From Oscillospiraceae bacterium (GTDB lineage: Bacteria > Bacillota > Clostridia > Oscillospirales > Ruminococcaceae): a stretch of DNA of 64,000 nucleotides. The notes beneath the pieces are model-generated. The model was given only the letters and a program-made list of their open reading frames with translations. It had not been told where the DNA came from and did not search any database. Below are positions 53,585 to 63,144 of the stretch, in pieces (position 1 is the stretch's first letter; every line of letters begins with the position of its first letter). The translations under genes and the position numbers were made by a program. The stretch is from the NCBI GenBank assembly GCA_009778065.1, contig WRKM01000017.1, positions 1 to 64,000 of the forward strand. The letters run 5' to 3'.

Positions 53585-53760
53585 GTCCTTATTTTTTCTT
53601 GATTTTTGTTGATTTTTCTTGATTTTCCTTGATTTGTGTTGTTACATTTGCAACAAATCGTTTCATATTCATGATTTTTCTTGATTTAAGGTTATTTTTC
53701 TTGATTTGTGTTGTTACATTTTCAATTATTCGTTGCATATTCTTATTATTTTCATGATAT
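53585..53760. repeat. TTGATTT-rich degenerate direct repeats
   Basis: TTGATTTTTC-like units occur about four times at a 10-bp spacing (53598-53635). A longer unit TTGATTTGTGTTGTTACATT (53630 and 53701), followed in each copy by a TCGTTKCATATTC word, repeats at about 71 bp. No gene is present between 53504 and 53803. The composition is strongly AT-rich. Confidence 0.7.
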
Positions 53761-53803
53761 TTATAGATTATTATTGATTAATGTAGGTGTAAGATAAATT
53801 TCA

Positions 53804-53833
53804 GAAAAAACCGCTTTAAAAGCGGTTTTTTTG
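53804..53833. terminator. Bidirectional terminator downstream of mfd
   Basis: AAAAAACCGCTTT paired with AAAGCGGTTTTTT is a strong symmetrical hairpin with T-runs on both strands. Confidence 0.88.
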
Positions 53834-53871
53834 ACAAGATAACCTGCCATACGGCGGGTCAAGTTTTTGAG

Positions 53872-56800
53872 TCACTTCTTTGAACAAGTATACCCTTCCA
53901 AAAATCTCTTCGCCGTTCTGAGCGAGTTTTCACCTTTTATAAGCTTTACTCTAATCTTTGCATCGCCTGTAAAGTCAAGCATAACCCTATCTCCCATGAG
54001 TCCGACGGCGCGGCTGACCCCTTCCATATCGGGCTTTTCGGTATTAATTATTATCATATTACCGTCCTGTAAAATCTCCCTTATTCCCGCCGCACCCGCC
54101 ATATTCCTGACCTCGGCAGCCTCAATCAGCCCGATAACAGGCTTCGGCGGCTCGCCGTAACGGTCAATTAATTCATCAGTAACGTCAAGAGCGTCTTCCT
54201 CACTGCGAATCTCAGCGATTCTTTTATAACATGAAATTCTCTGTGCCGCACTTGAAATGTAGTTTTCGGGTATATATGCGTCTGTTTTAACGTCGATAAG
54301 CGCGGAAGCTTCTTCTGTATGAATCTCGTTTTTTTCGCGTTTTCTGCCGGTGCGGGTTTTACGCTCAGAGACAGCTTGATTTAAAAGCCTCAGATACATA
54401 TCATAACCCACCGCACTCAAATGACCCGACTGTCTTGCCCCCAGAATCGAGCCTGCGCCGCGTATTTCGAGGTCACGCATGGCTATATTAAAGCCTGAAC
54501 CGAACTGTGTAAATTCTCGAATGGCGTTTAAGCGTTTTGTCGAAATCTCTGATAAAACTTTCCCTCTTCTGAACGTGAAATAAGCAAACGCCCGCTTATT
54601 TGTACGACCCACGCGTCCCCGTAATTGGTGTAACTGTGCGAGTCCCATGCGGTCGGCGTTTTCTATAATTAACGTGTTTACGTTCGGTACATCTACCCCT
54701 GTTTCAATGAGCGTTGTACAGACCAAAATATCAATCTCGCCATCAAGTAATCTGCGCCAGACCTCAAGCAACTCGTCCTCGCCTATTCTACCGTGAGCGA
54801 TTCCGATTCTTGCATCGGGAACAAGCTGTTGTAACTGCGCGGCACAATCCGTAATCGTTTCTATACGGTTATGAATATAATAAACCTGCCCGTTTCGCCG
54901 CATTTCTTTATTCACCGCCTGGGCGACGATACCCCAATCATGCTCAATTACGTAAGTCGTCACGGGTTGCCTGTCCTGCGGCGGCGTATTTATAACGCTC
55001 ATATCTCTCACGCCGCTCATTGCCATATTGAGCGTCCTCGGAATCGGCGTGGCAGAAAGCGTCAACACATCTACACCGCTGAAATTTTCTTTAAATTTTT
55101 CTTTATGAGCGACTCCAAACCGCTGTTCCTCATCAATAATCACTAAACCGAGATTCTTAAAAGCCACATCGCTCTGCACTAATCTGTGCGTACCTATGAT
55201 TAAATCTACTATTCCTTTTTTCAATTTCTCTAACACTTGTTTTATTTCGCGTGTCGAACGAAACCGTGAAAGTAATTCTATATTTAGCGGAAAGCCGTCC
55301 ATTCGTTTTATTGCGGTTTGATAATGCTGCCACGCCAACACGGTGGTGGGGCAGAGAAGCGCGCATTGTTTCCCGTCCATGACACACTTAAACGCGCCGC
55401 GAAGCGCGACTTCGGTTTTTCCGAAGCCTACATCACCGCACAAAAGTCTGTCCATCGGCTTCGCCGTTTGCATATCGGCTTTTATTTCCTCGATACAGCG
55501 TAGTTGGTCGTCGGTTTCTATATAGCTGAAATGCTCCTCAAACTCTACCTGCTCGGAATTATCGGGCGGGAATCTATGACCCTCGCTTTTAAGCCTTTTT
55601 GAATATAATTCAATCAATTCTTCCGCCAACTCCGAAGCCGCCGCTTTTGCTTTCGCTTTTGTTTTTTGCCAGGCGTCCGAATGAAGCTTGTTGAGTTTTA
55701 GCGATGCAGAATCGGTGTTCCCGATATAACGTGAAATAAAATCAAGCTGTGTGACAGGTACATAAAGAACGTCCGTTCCTGCGTATTTTATTTTAATATA
55801 ATCCTTGCTTACGTCGTCGTTCGTAAGCTTGGTCACACCTTCAAAGACGCCTATACCGTAGTTCTGATGTACGACATAATCACCCGCGCTAATATCAGTC
55901 AGACTGCGGATTTCTTCACCCTTACGTTTCTTACGGCGGCGTGTTTCGCCCCCCTTTGTAAGTTCCGCTCTGTAGGTGTCTGCGGTCGTCCCTGCCGAGG
56001 CTTTTGCAAGACTCAGCATCACACATTTAGCATCGGGATAATCATAGCCCGCCCCGACTGCACCCGCTAAAATATATGCCCTCTTTGCGTATATTTTGTT
56101 TGGCTCGCTTGAAAAATCGACAGGAAAATTATCATCTCTCAAGTCCTGCGCTAATGTTCGCGCCGCCTTTTCCGTACCTGCGAAAACTACAACGGCATAA
56201 CCTTTATTAAAATAATCTGTAAGCTCCGAGCAAAGAATCTTATACTCACCGCTCCAACTTGATAACTGCATAGCCCTGACGCTGACGACAGATGAGGAGC
56301 GAACCGTTCCTGCACTCCTTATAAAAGTGTCCACATATGCGCGGGTTTTACTCTCGGAAATTCCTTTGTATTCACCCCTTGTCAGCATGAATTTACCACG
56401 CTTGCCGATTGTTTTATTCTCCACCGCAAGACGTAAGTCCTCCTCATGCCGCAAGCAGGCAGCACGATAACTCTCCGCACAGTTAGTACTCTCTAAAACT
56501 ATGCAGTCGCCGACATAGTCGAACAGACTTGTCGCTTTATCGCGTGTCCCCGTACCACCCGCCCGTAAATCTTCTGAAGACGGGGCTATTACAGCCGCTT
56601 TGACTCTCTCTGTACGCCTTTGTGTTTCTTTGTCGAAAAAACTGACGGAGTCAACCGTATCTCCCCAAAGCTCCATTCTTACGGGCTGTTCGTTATTTAC
56701 CGAAAAGATGTCGATGATTGCACCCCTGACCGAAAACTGACTATATCCCTCAATCATGTCGCATCTCGAAAACCCCATATTAACAAGCTTTTCATACAGC

Positions 56801-57279
56801 TCTTCCGGTACAATTTCATCTCCCCCGTTAATTGTAACAGTATTTTCACGCAAAGCTTCAGGAGAAATTGTCAGCTGTCCCGCCGCTTCGGTTGTTGAAA
56901 CAATCAACTTGGTTTTACCCGACAAAGCGTTACTTAAAACGCAGAGCCGCCTATGTTCGTACTCGCGTGAATTTACTTCAAAGTCGCCGAAATTAATATC
57001 CTTTGCGGGATATACCGCGGCAAAGGCGGGTTCTGCTCCGAGAAAAGTATTTATATCCTCACACAGCCGCATAGCTTCACGTTCAGTTTCTACCAACACC
57101 AACAGGGGCGAGGCGGTACGTTCACCCGACCCATCAGCGGTCAACGCCGCTAAAAAATGCGCCTTATGAACATGCGAAAGCCCCGTTACAAAAGTAGGTA
57201 ACGGGTTCTCGCTTTTTAAATTGCGGAGCAGTTCCTTAAATTCGGGAATCCGCTCTGCTATGTTTCGGAAAAAGTTCAA
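53872..57279 (-). CDS. mfd: Transcription-repair coupling factor Mfd
   Basis: A full-length 1135-residue Mfd. It has UvrB-homology N-terminal domains, the RNA-polymerase-interaction (CarD-like) domain at about 470-560 (GDYVVHQNYGIGVFEGVTKL), SF2 helicase motifs GDVGFGKTEVALRGAF and VIIDEEQRFGV, LSATPIPRTLNMAM, the RecG-like QLRGRVGRTNKRAFAY and a C-terminal TRCF domain. It removes stalled RNA polymerase and recruits UvrA. It overlaps the upstream S-component gene by ATGA and ends in front of a strong terminator. Confidence 0.98.
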   Translation of the reverse strand: MNFFRNIAERIPEFKELLRNLKSENPLPTFVTGLSHVHKAHFLAALTADGSGERTASPLLVLVETEREAMRLCEDINTFLGAEPAFAAVYPAKDINFGDFEVNSREYEHRRLCVLSNALSGKTKLIVSTTEAAGQLTISPEALRENTVTINGGDEIVPEELYEKLVNMGFSRCDMIEGYSQFSVRGAIIDIFSVNNEQPVRMELWGDTVDSVSFFDKETQRRTERVKAAVIAPSSEDLRAGGTGTRDKATSLFDYVGDCIVLESTNCAESYRAACLRHEEDLRLAVENKTIGKRGKFMLTRGEYKGISESKTRAYVDTFIRSAGTVRSSSVVSVRAMQLSSWSGEYKILCSELTDYFNKGYAVVVFAGTEKAARTLAQDLRDDNFPVDFSSEPNKIYAKRAYILAGAVGAGYDYPDAKCVMLSLAKASAGTTADTYRAELTKGGETRRRKKRKGEEIRSLTDISAGDYVVHQNYGIGVFEGVTKLTNDDVSKDYIKIKYAGTDVLYVPVTQLDFISRYIGNTDSASLKLNKLHSDAWQKTKAKAKAAASELAEELIELYSKRLKSEGHRFPPDNSEQVEFEEHFSYIETDDQLRCIEEIKADMQTAKPMDRLLCGDVGFGKTEVALRGAFKCVMDGKQCALLCPTTVLAWQHYQTAIKRMDGFPLNIELLSRFRSTREIKQVLEKLKKGIVDLIIGTHRLVQSDVAFKNLGLVIIDEEQRFGVAHKEKFKENFSGVDVLTLSATPIPRTLNMAMSGVRDMSVINTPPQDRQPVTTYVIEHDWGIVAQAVNKEMRRNGQVYYIHNRIETITDCAAQLQQLVPDARIGIAHGRIGEDELLEVWRRLLDGEIDILVCTTLIETGVDVPNVNTLIIENADRMGLAQLHQLRGRVGRTNKRAFAYFTFRRGKVLSEISTKRLNAIREFTQFGSGFNIAMRDLEIRGAGSILGARQSGHLSAVGYDMYLRLLNQAVSERKTRTGRKREKNEIHTEEASALIDVKTDAYIPENYISSAAQRISCYKRIAEIRSEEDALDVTDELIDRYGEPPKPVIGLIEAAEVRNMAGAAGIREILQDGNMIIINTEKPDMEGVSRAVGLMGDRVMLDFTGDAKIRVKLIKGENSLRTAKRFLEGYTCSKK

Positions 57280-57941
57280 TTAACTGACCTCTTTAAAATC
57301 GTCTTTACCGGTACACTTACCGCAGGGCAGACAACAGCACTCAAAACAGCCTCCGGTATGCCGTTTGTGAGAATTAGCCCACCGACGACAGCCGCTACTG
57401 CCGTTCCGGCTAAATCGGTGACTTGTTGCCCGAAAAATAACCATGTTAGACCTAAAACCCCGATAGTGTTAGTCATACTGCCTAAAATCGCGGCTATAGG
57501 GAAGGCGATAAGTATTTTTTTCTGCGGTAACACTCCTGCCAAAGCCTTCACAGTAAGCCCCGTAACAGTCCCCACTAAAATCCTCGGAACAAAACAAATC
57601 ACTAAACTCCAAAAGTTACCCTGAACCTCGCCAAAGGAATAAAAAGGCGTAAACTGAAACGCAAACATTGGGTTGGGCGGCATAAAAGTCCAGACTAAAA
57701 AGCTGAACAGACCGAAGAAAAACCCCATTAGTGACCCTGCTTTAACCCCCATAGTCATTGCTGTGATAATTACGGGGAGCATGGATAGTGTTGCAACAAG
57801 TCCGCCAGGCATGGGTATTGAACCCAAAATCGTGAAGCAGAAAATCGCCTCAATTGCCAAAAGAATCGAAAACTGTGCGAGCATGAGCGTTCTGCCGCTT
57901 TCGGCTCGAATCGCTCTGCCTTTTTGGTTTGTGTTTGCCAT
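57276..57941 (-). CDS. ECF transporter S component, PanT-like (pantothenate)
   Basis: A 221-residue membrane protein with six hydrophobic segments. The N-terminal segment reads FSILLAIEAIFCFTILGSIP and is followed by the MLPVIITAMTMGVKAGSLMG loop and a PNPMFAFQFTPFYSFG insertion. The general layout is that of ECF S components, and the gene lies directly downstream of coaX, which uses pantothenate. The substrate assignment to pantothenate is therefore contextual. It starts 78 nt after coaX and overlaps mfd by 4 nt. Confidence 0.8.
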   Translation of the reverse strand: MANTNQKGRAIRAESGRTLMLAQFSILLAIEAIFCFTILGSIPMPGGLVATLSMLPVIITAMTMGVKAGSLMGFFFGLFSFLVWTFMPPNPMFAFQFTPFYSFGEVQGNFWSLVICFVPRILVGTVTGLTVKALAGVLPQKKILIAFPIAAILGSMTNTIGVLGLTWLFFGQQVTDLAGTAVAAVVGGLILTNGIPEAVLSAVVCPAVSVPVKTILKRSVN

Positions 57942-58019
57942 AAATGAATAATTCCTTCCTTGCTGTCGCCCTTTTTAAAAAGGTGCAACGCTATTTATAA
58001 TTACAGAAAATTTCTGAAA

Positions 58020-58814
58020 TTATCTCATAGGATTCTTATTATAAATAATCCGAAGCCCCTGCGAAACAAGATGAGGATTAACCTCTAATTCTCGTTCACA
58101 GTACGGCTTAATCTGCATGGCGTTTCCGCCCGTAACCACAACAGAACAGTCATTACCTTCAACTCCGAGTTCTTTCTCAAACCGCCCGATTAACCCGTCT
58201 AACATACAACCCACGCCGTTCAGAACACCTGAACGTATGCTGTCAGGAGAGTTTGTGCCGATGACTCTTTCTGTTCTTTCCACGCCCACTAAAGGTAACG
58301 CCGCCGTTTCTCTGTCCATAGCCTCAAAGCTTATTCCGATACCGGGCGACAGCGTACACCCCAAAAACGCACCGCTCTTTTCGAGAGCCATAACTTTTAT
58401 AATTGTCCCCATGTCTATAATTATGCAGGGGGTTTTATAAAATTCCTTAGCCGCCACCGAGCCGCACACCAAGTCGCCGCCGAGACACGAGGGGTCGTCG
58501 ATTTTAATGTTCAGCCCTGTTTTAAGCCCCGGTCCGACTGTAAGTACAGAGATTCCGAAAAGGTCTTCCGCCGCCGTTTTAATCTGCGCCGTGACAGGCG
58601 GTACTACCGATGAGATTATTGCCCCTTTTATTTCGTCATTTTTTATTCCTCGCAATTTTAATATATCCATAAGCGTTATGGCATACTGGTCTGCCATTCG
58701 CGCCGTATCGGTGTTAATGCGCGACTCAAAAACGGGCGAACCCGTAAATGCCCCGCCGTCCTCGAAAACCGCGAATACAGTATTTGTGTTACCTACATCT
58801 ATTGTCAACAGCAT
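58020..58814 (-). CDS. coaX: Type III pantothenate kinase
   Basis: A 264-residue CoaX. The phosphate-binding DVGNTNTVFAVFEDG is at the N-terminus, followed by ISSVVPPVT, the CLGGDLVCGSVAA substrate region, IIIDMGTIIKVMAL and GCTLSPGIGISFEAM, and a late VVVTGGNA. It phosphorylates pantothenate in the first step of CoA synthesis. The ATG at 58814 is chosen because GAAGGAAC lies upstream and the DVGNT motif follows at once; the frame is open 49 codons further but that overlaps yfhO. Confidence 0.97.
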   Translation of the reverse strand: MLLTIDVGNTNTVFAVFEDGGAFTGSPVFESRINTDTARMADQYAITLMDILKLRGIKNDEIKGAIISSVVPPVTAQIKTAAEDLFGISVLTVGPGLKTGLNIKIDDPSCLGGDLVCGSVAAKEFYKTPCIIIDMGTIIKVMALEKSGAFLGCTLSPGIGISFEAMDRETAALPLVGVERTERVIGTNSPDSIRSGVLNGVGCMLDGLIGRFEKELGVEGNDCSVVVTGGNAMQIKPYCERELEVNPHLVSQGLRIIYNKNPMR

Positions 58815-58833
58815 AAAACAGTTCCTTCTTTTT

Positions 58834-61800
58834 TTATAATGTACCGCCATACCCGAAAGGCATCTGCGGTGGTGCGGGTTCATGCTTAGGCGGTTCGTCT
58901 GCGGACGGCTCGCCTTCTTCTTCTTTGTCTTCCTCGAAGAACTCGTTGAAGGGTAAGACATAATTATTATCTTTCTTTAATAACTCGTCAAAGTCTTCTT
59001 CAAAAGTGAGAGCGGGTTTCGGCAAAGGTTCGTCCGTAGGCTCGGCGGTAGCTTCGGACTCGGCGGCAACTTCGGGTTCATCTGCGGGTTGCTCATTTAT
59101 TTCCTTAAAATCGTTAATTATATCGCTGAAATTCTCTTCACTGCCTAATATAATTTCGCCTTGTTCCTGTTGCGTGTCTTCGGGTTTGTCATCGATTATT
59201 TCATCAGCATCATATTTTTCGATTGTTAATTGTCCATCGTCAATTGTTAACTCGCCATCGATTGTCAATTGCCCGTCATCAATTGTTAAATCCCCGCCGC
59301 CTATTGTTAATTCTGTGTCGTACAATTCTTCGGGATAAGGTTCACAGGCGAGCAAACCGCTTTCTTTTTTAAACCTCGCATAAAGCACACAGAGCAGTAT
59401 AAAGATTAAAACTCCGCCGCCTGTCAGATACAACGCACTCGGATAACCCGCAGGCGTGTATTTGAACTCGATTACGTGTGCACCCGGAGGAATAATAACA
59501 CCGATAAGCGTACCGTCTAATACGTTAGTATGTTCGCTCTTATTTCCGTCAATAGTGACAGACCAGCCCGGCTCGAACGGTATGGTGGTAAACAAAAGTC
59601 TTTCGGTATTAGTAAAGGTTTCGACCCTTATGACGGTAGGTGACACCCTTTCCGCCGTTGTGTCAACATTCATTTCGCGAAGCCGTGCAAGCGCAGTGTC
59701 ATAAAGCTCGGTATTAATATAAGCGAAATAGGCGTTTTTAAAATACACATCGTTTTTAGTAAGCGTCAGCGTTACAGAAAACATCTCGTCCTGTGTAAAC
59801 TCTCCGAGGTTTACAACACAATAATCGTCATATTCAAATACATTCCCTACCCATTCGTTTTTCAGTACCTCTCCATACTCGTTCTTACGGTTTACCCAGA
59901 CATTAAGTCGGCTCTCGTATTTCGTGGGCAGCCACATGAAAATCTCGCCGTCTGCCTCTGCCGTCATGTTAAATATAATTTTTGAGTTTCCTGCGGCTAC
60001 AGAGGCTTCACTGTGAGCGTAAAAAGCCATATGTCCGTCCGTTGTGCTTCCTACGTTTACGCCCTCCTCGGTTCTGATTATATCCGCGCTGTCTATATGC
60101 GTAAAGTAGCTGTTCACATGCCTTTCGCCGAGCATAGCCGACAACAGGCGATTCTGCCTTACAAATACATCATCGGCATCGCCCGGAAAGTCCTCAAGTT
60201 GAAGCTGTGTAACAATCGTGTCGGTCAGGTAAGCAAGCGGCATGGCGTTCTCGTTATGTTTTACACCGATTATACCCTCGGAGATAGGGCTTCCGTATCT
60301 GTATGAATCATGAGAAAGAACGTACCGTACCCCGAACAGGTCGTTTATCAGCGGCGTAGCTCCGCTGTAACGGGTATAATGCCCCTTTGAGGTCATTCCG
60401 AGACTGCCGAGCAGTGCAATCGGCCTTTTGTTCAGAGTACTTGAGCTGTGCGAGAATCCGTACATACCGAGAGCCATCGGGTCGTTTACAGTACGGTGGA
60501 AGGTTTTTTCCATTCGATAAAAGCCTTCATCCTCGCGTTTTATTTCATTTACTTTTTCTCTGAGCGGAAGAATATACTCTGTGTACGAGTCGCGCGTAGA
60601 ATAAGTTATATCAATGTGTTGTTTCTCAATACTGAAGTAGGCGTTAAAAAGTAACTCCCCCGCGACGATAATACCGATAGTAATCGAAAGAGCCGTTTTA
60701 GAAAACCGTTTATTTTTATTGCAAATAAGTATGGCGGTAATAACGGTTAGAATCAAAATCGTCGGTAAAATAACTGTCGCACTGTCAAATAACTCTCTGC
60801 CGTCTTTTCCGAGTTCGGCTGAAAACGTGTCCGTACTTTCAAGATAAACCGCAAGCGCGAGAAATACCGCCGCCGCCGCACCTATCGCCCTTCGCGGAAA
60901 TTCCCTAATCTTATCGAAGACCTCCGCACTCCATGTCACAAGTAAAAACGATAGTATAAAGCTGTAGCGATATGGAAGCCAGTTCGGAATCTGCCCCCCG
61001 TGCATTATTGTATCGGAAGGAGCACAGTGCATACATAACACGAGTACAAGCATGAGAATCGCACCCGCCGCCCGCTTTTTAACGGATATGATTTTATCCT
61101 TTCCCGCAAAGAAAAACAAGGGTATCAGCAGAACCGCCAAAATGCCGCAGTAAATGGCGGGCAATCCCTCTACCCGAACCGTGTCATAGCTGTTCGGAAA
61201 AAACTTTCTGCCGAGTTCAATCAGCGTAAAATTCGTCTGCTCTATAAAATTCGGATTATGCGGATTGTTAAACGGGTCAGAAAAGGTCGTTTTTCCGAGT
61301 CCGAGCGAACTGTAAACCGGAATCAACATAAAACTCGATGATAGCACAGCTGTCGTCGCCGAAATGGTGAAAAGCCCTATTCTCGCTGTTATACCGCTTA
61401 TACCTGCCTTTTCGGCAGAACTACAGGATACTAAATAATATATAAAATACAGAGCCGTAAAAATCCCCGTCATATATCCGATATAAAAACAAGTGACGAA
61501 GCTGTAGACGAGCGATAATATCAGAAGACGAAAACGCCCGTACCTGACGAGCGACTCAACGCCGTAGATTATGAGCGGTAAAGCCAAAACGCCGTCTAAC
61601 CACATGGGGTTCATGGTCTGGGTTATGACAAAGGAGCAGAGTGCGTACATCATGGAAAATACAAGCGAAGTTCCGACAGAGAGACCGCGTCCCCTGCGAA
61701 GATAAATAGCCATACAAACGCCAATCGCCCCGACTTTAACCAAGAGCATGGTCAAAAGCCCCTCTGTTATAAGCGTTCTCGGAAAAAGCCAGACAATCAG

Positions 61801-62202
61801 ATTAAACGGACTCGCCAAATAATATCCGAAAATTCCGAGAAATTCACCCGAAAGGTTTCTGCTCCAAGAGTAAAAAATACTCTCCGTACCTCTGAAAACA
61901 TCGTGCATATACTCATAATAGTAGACATACTGCCCGTTAAGGTCGAGAGAAAGTACGGAATACTCACCCGCAGGATAAACCCCGAATAATAAATAAGCAA
62001 CAAACAGTAACGCCGCAGGCAGTAAAAACGCCGCGACATAAAGCGGATTTTCCATGAACAGCCAAACAAAAGGGTTCTTTAGTCCTTTTGTTTTCGATTT
62101 TTCCGTTATTTTTACACCGGCGTCTTCCATAACAAGGAAATTTCCTTTCTCATTAAAGAGCCACGTCTGCCGTGTCCCTTTTTTAAATATGTCAATTTTC
62201 AT
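58834..62202 (-). CDS. YfhO family membrane protein
   Basis: A 1122-residue protein with an N-terminal cytosolic stretch, 12 or more membrane helices (about 50-500), a large extracytoplasmic domain (about 510-910) and one last helix, followed by a cytosolic acidic tail. The layout matches YfhO-type proteins linked to lipoteichoic-acid glycosylation or glycan modification. It overlaps the upstream GT2 gene by 11 nt, and that enzyme probably makes the lipid-linked sugar donor. The tail (about 960-1000) contains in-frame repeats LTIDDGQLTIDGELTIDDG, encoded by CAATTGACAATT-type DNA repeats. Confidence 0.92.
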   Translation of the reverse strand: MKIDIFKKGTRQTWLFNEKGNFLVMEDAGVKITEKSKTKGLKNPFVWLFMENPLYVAAFLLPAALLFVAYLLFGVYPAGEYSVLSLDLNGQYVYYYEYMHDVFRGTESIFYSWSRNLSGEFLGIFGYYLASPFNLIVWLFPRTLITEGLLTMLLVKVGAIGVCMAIYLRRGRGLSVGTSLVFSMMYALCSFVITQTMNPMWLDGVLALPLIIYGVESLVRYGRFRLLILSLVYSFVTCFYIGYMTGIFTALYFIYYLVSCSSAEKAGISGITARIGLFTISATTAVLSSSFMLIPVYSSLGLGKTTFSDPFNNPHNPNFIEQTNFTLIELGRKFFPNSYDTVRVEGLPAIYCGILAVLLIPLFFFAGKDKIISVKKRAAGAILMLVLVLCMHCAPSDTIMHGGQIPNWLPYRYSFILSFLLVTWSAEVFDKIREFPRRAIGAAAAVFLALAVYLESTDTFSAELGKDGRELFDSATVILPTILILTVITAILICNKNKRFSKTALSITIGIIVAGELLFNAYFSIEKQHIDITYSTRDSYTEYILPLREKVNEIKREDEGFYRMEKTFHRTVNDPMALGMYGFSHSSSTLNKRPIALLGSLGMTSKGHYTRYSGATPLINDLFGVRYVLSHDSYRYGSPISEGIIGVKHNENAMPLAYLTDTIVTQLQLEDFPGDADDVFVRQNRLLSAMLGERHVNSYFTHIDSADIIRTEEGVNVGSTTDGHMAFYAHSEASVAAGNSKIIFNMTAEADGEIFMWLPTKYESRLNVWVNRKNEYGEVLKNEWVGNVFEYDDYCVVNLGEFTQDEMFSVTLTLTKNDVYFKNAYFAYINTELYDTALARLREMNVDTTAERVSPTVIRVETFTNTERLLFTTIPFEPGWSVTIDGNKSEHTNVLDGTLIGVIIPPGAHVIEFKYTPAGYPSALYLTGGGVLIFILLCVLYARFKKESGLLACEPYPEELYDTELTIGGGDLTIDDGQLTIDGELTIDDGQLTIEKYDADEIIDDKPEDTQQEQGEIILGSEENFSDIINDFKEINEQPADEPEVAAESEATAEPTDEPLPKPALTFEEDFDELLKKDNNYVLPFNEFFEEDKEEEGEPSADEPPKHEPAPPQMPFGYGGTL
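59219..59320. repeat. In-frame CAATTGACAATT-type repeats in the YfhO tail
   Basis: Four to five degenerate units of about 20 bp (core ACAATTGA/TTAACAATCGA on the minus strand) encode the peptide repeat LTIDDGQ. The same DNA word forms the repeat at 401-436. Confidence 0.75.
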
Positions 62203-63121
62203 TTTTATCGAACCCTGTTTCTTGTGTCACGATAAATCGCGGTCTGAATTTTATTTCCTCGTAAATCTTGCTTATATAATATCCGATAATTCCAAGCCCA
62301 AGCATAATAAACGCACCTGTTATTAAAACAAGAAGAATAACAGTTGTAAAGCCTGTCGCAGAGCTACCCGAAAAATATTGTACAAGCGTATTTATACCTA
62401 TTCCGAGTGCGAAGATAAAGAAAATCACGCCTGCCAGGGTCATAAACTGCATCGGGACATAAGTAAAACTCGTGAGGTTCGAGACTGCGAATTTAAAAAG
62501 CTTTTTAAAATTCCATTTACTGCCGCCCTTTTCACGTGGGCGTACATCGAACTCTGCCTGTGTTCGGTTAAAGCCTACCCAACTCGACAACGCCCTGAAA
62601 AACGTAAGCCTTTCAGGCATTTCGATGAGTGCGTCTATAACCTTTCTGTCGAGCAGTTTAAAATCGCTCGCACGGTCTAAATCCATGCCGGGTGCGGCTC
62701 TCATGGCTCGGTAAAAAAGTTTCGCAAAGCCTTTGTAGATGAGACCTTCTTTCCCGCGGGTTCTTTTAACCCCTTCTACGACTTCATAACCTTCTTTCCA
62801 GAGTTCGTACATTTGCGGTATAAGCTCAGGCGGATGTTGCAGGTCGCAGTCGATTACAACGGCGGCTTCTCCCCCCGCTCGTTTCAGCCCCGCGAAAATC
62901 GCACCTTCTTTCCCGAAATTGCGGGAAAAGCGGATGCCTTTTATATCTTTCCTTTCAGCCGCGAGTAGGGATATTTCCCGCCAGGTTAAGTCCGAAGAAC
63001 CGTCGTCCGCGAAAATTAATTCATGTTCGATTCCCTCCGCGGCAAGAAGTGAGCCGAGTGCGTCCGCCGTTCCTCTGATATTCTCCTGTTCGTTATAAGC
63101 AGGAATGATTACAGACAACAT
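62192..63121 (-). CDS. Polyisoprenyl-phosphate glycosyltransferase (GtrB/DPM1-like)
   Basis: A 309-residue membrane-bound GT2. SVIIPAYNEQENIRGTADAL and ADDGSSDLTW lead to the DxD-like VIDCDLQHPPELIPQM and then RGKEGLIYKGFAKLFYRAM. Two C-terminal membrane helices (about 225-285) fit the GtrB/ArnC architecture. It makes undecaprenyl-phosphate-linked sugars. Together with the overlapping YfhO gene it forms a donor-synthase plus transferase pair. Confidence 0.95.
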   Translation of the reverse strand: MLSVIIPAYNEQENIRGTADALGSLLAAEGIEHELIFADDGSSDLTWREISLLAAERKDIKGIRFSRNFGKEGAIFAGLKRAGGEAAVVIDCDLQHPPELIPQMYELWKEGYEVVEGVKRTRGKEGLIYKGFAKLFYRAMRAAPGMDLDRASDFKLLDRKVIDALIEMPERLTFFRALSSWVGFNRTQAEFDVRPREKGGSKWNFKKLFKFAVSNLTSFTYVPMQFMTLAGVIFFIFALGIGINTLVQYFSGSSATGFTTVILLVLITGAFIMLGLGIIGYYISKIYEEIKFRPRFIVTQETGFDKNEN

Positions 63122-63144
63122 ATTTCCCCCATGCCTACCTTTTT

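Noticed and set aside
53585-53760. Possible CRISPR array
   Set aside because: The units are short, degenerate and of unequal spacing, and no cas gene is in the window.
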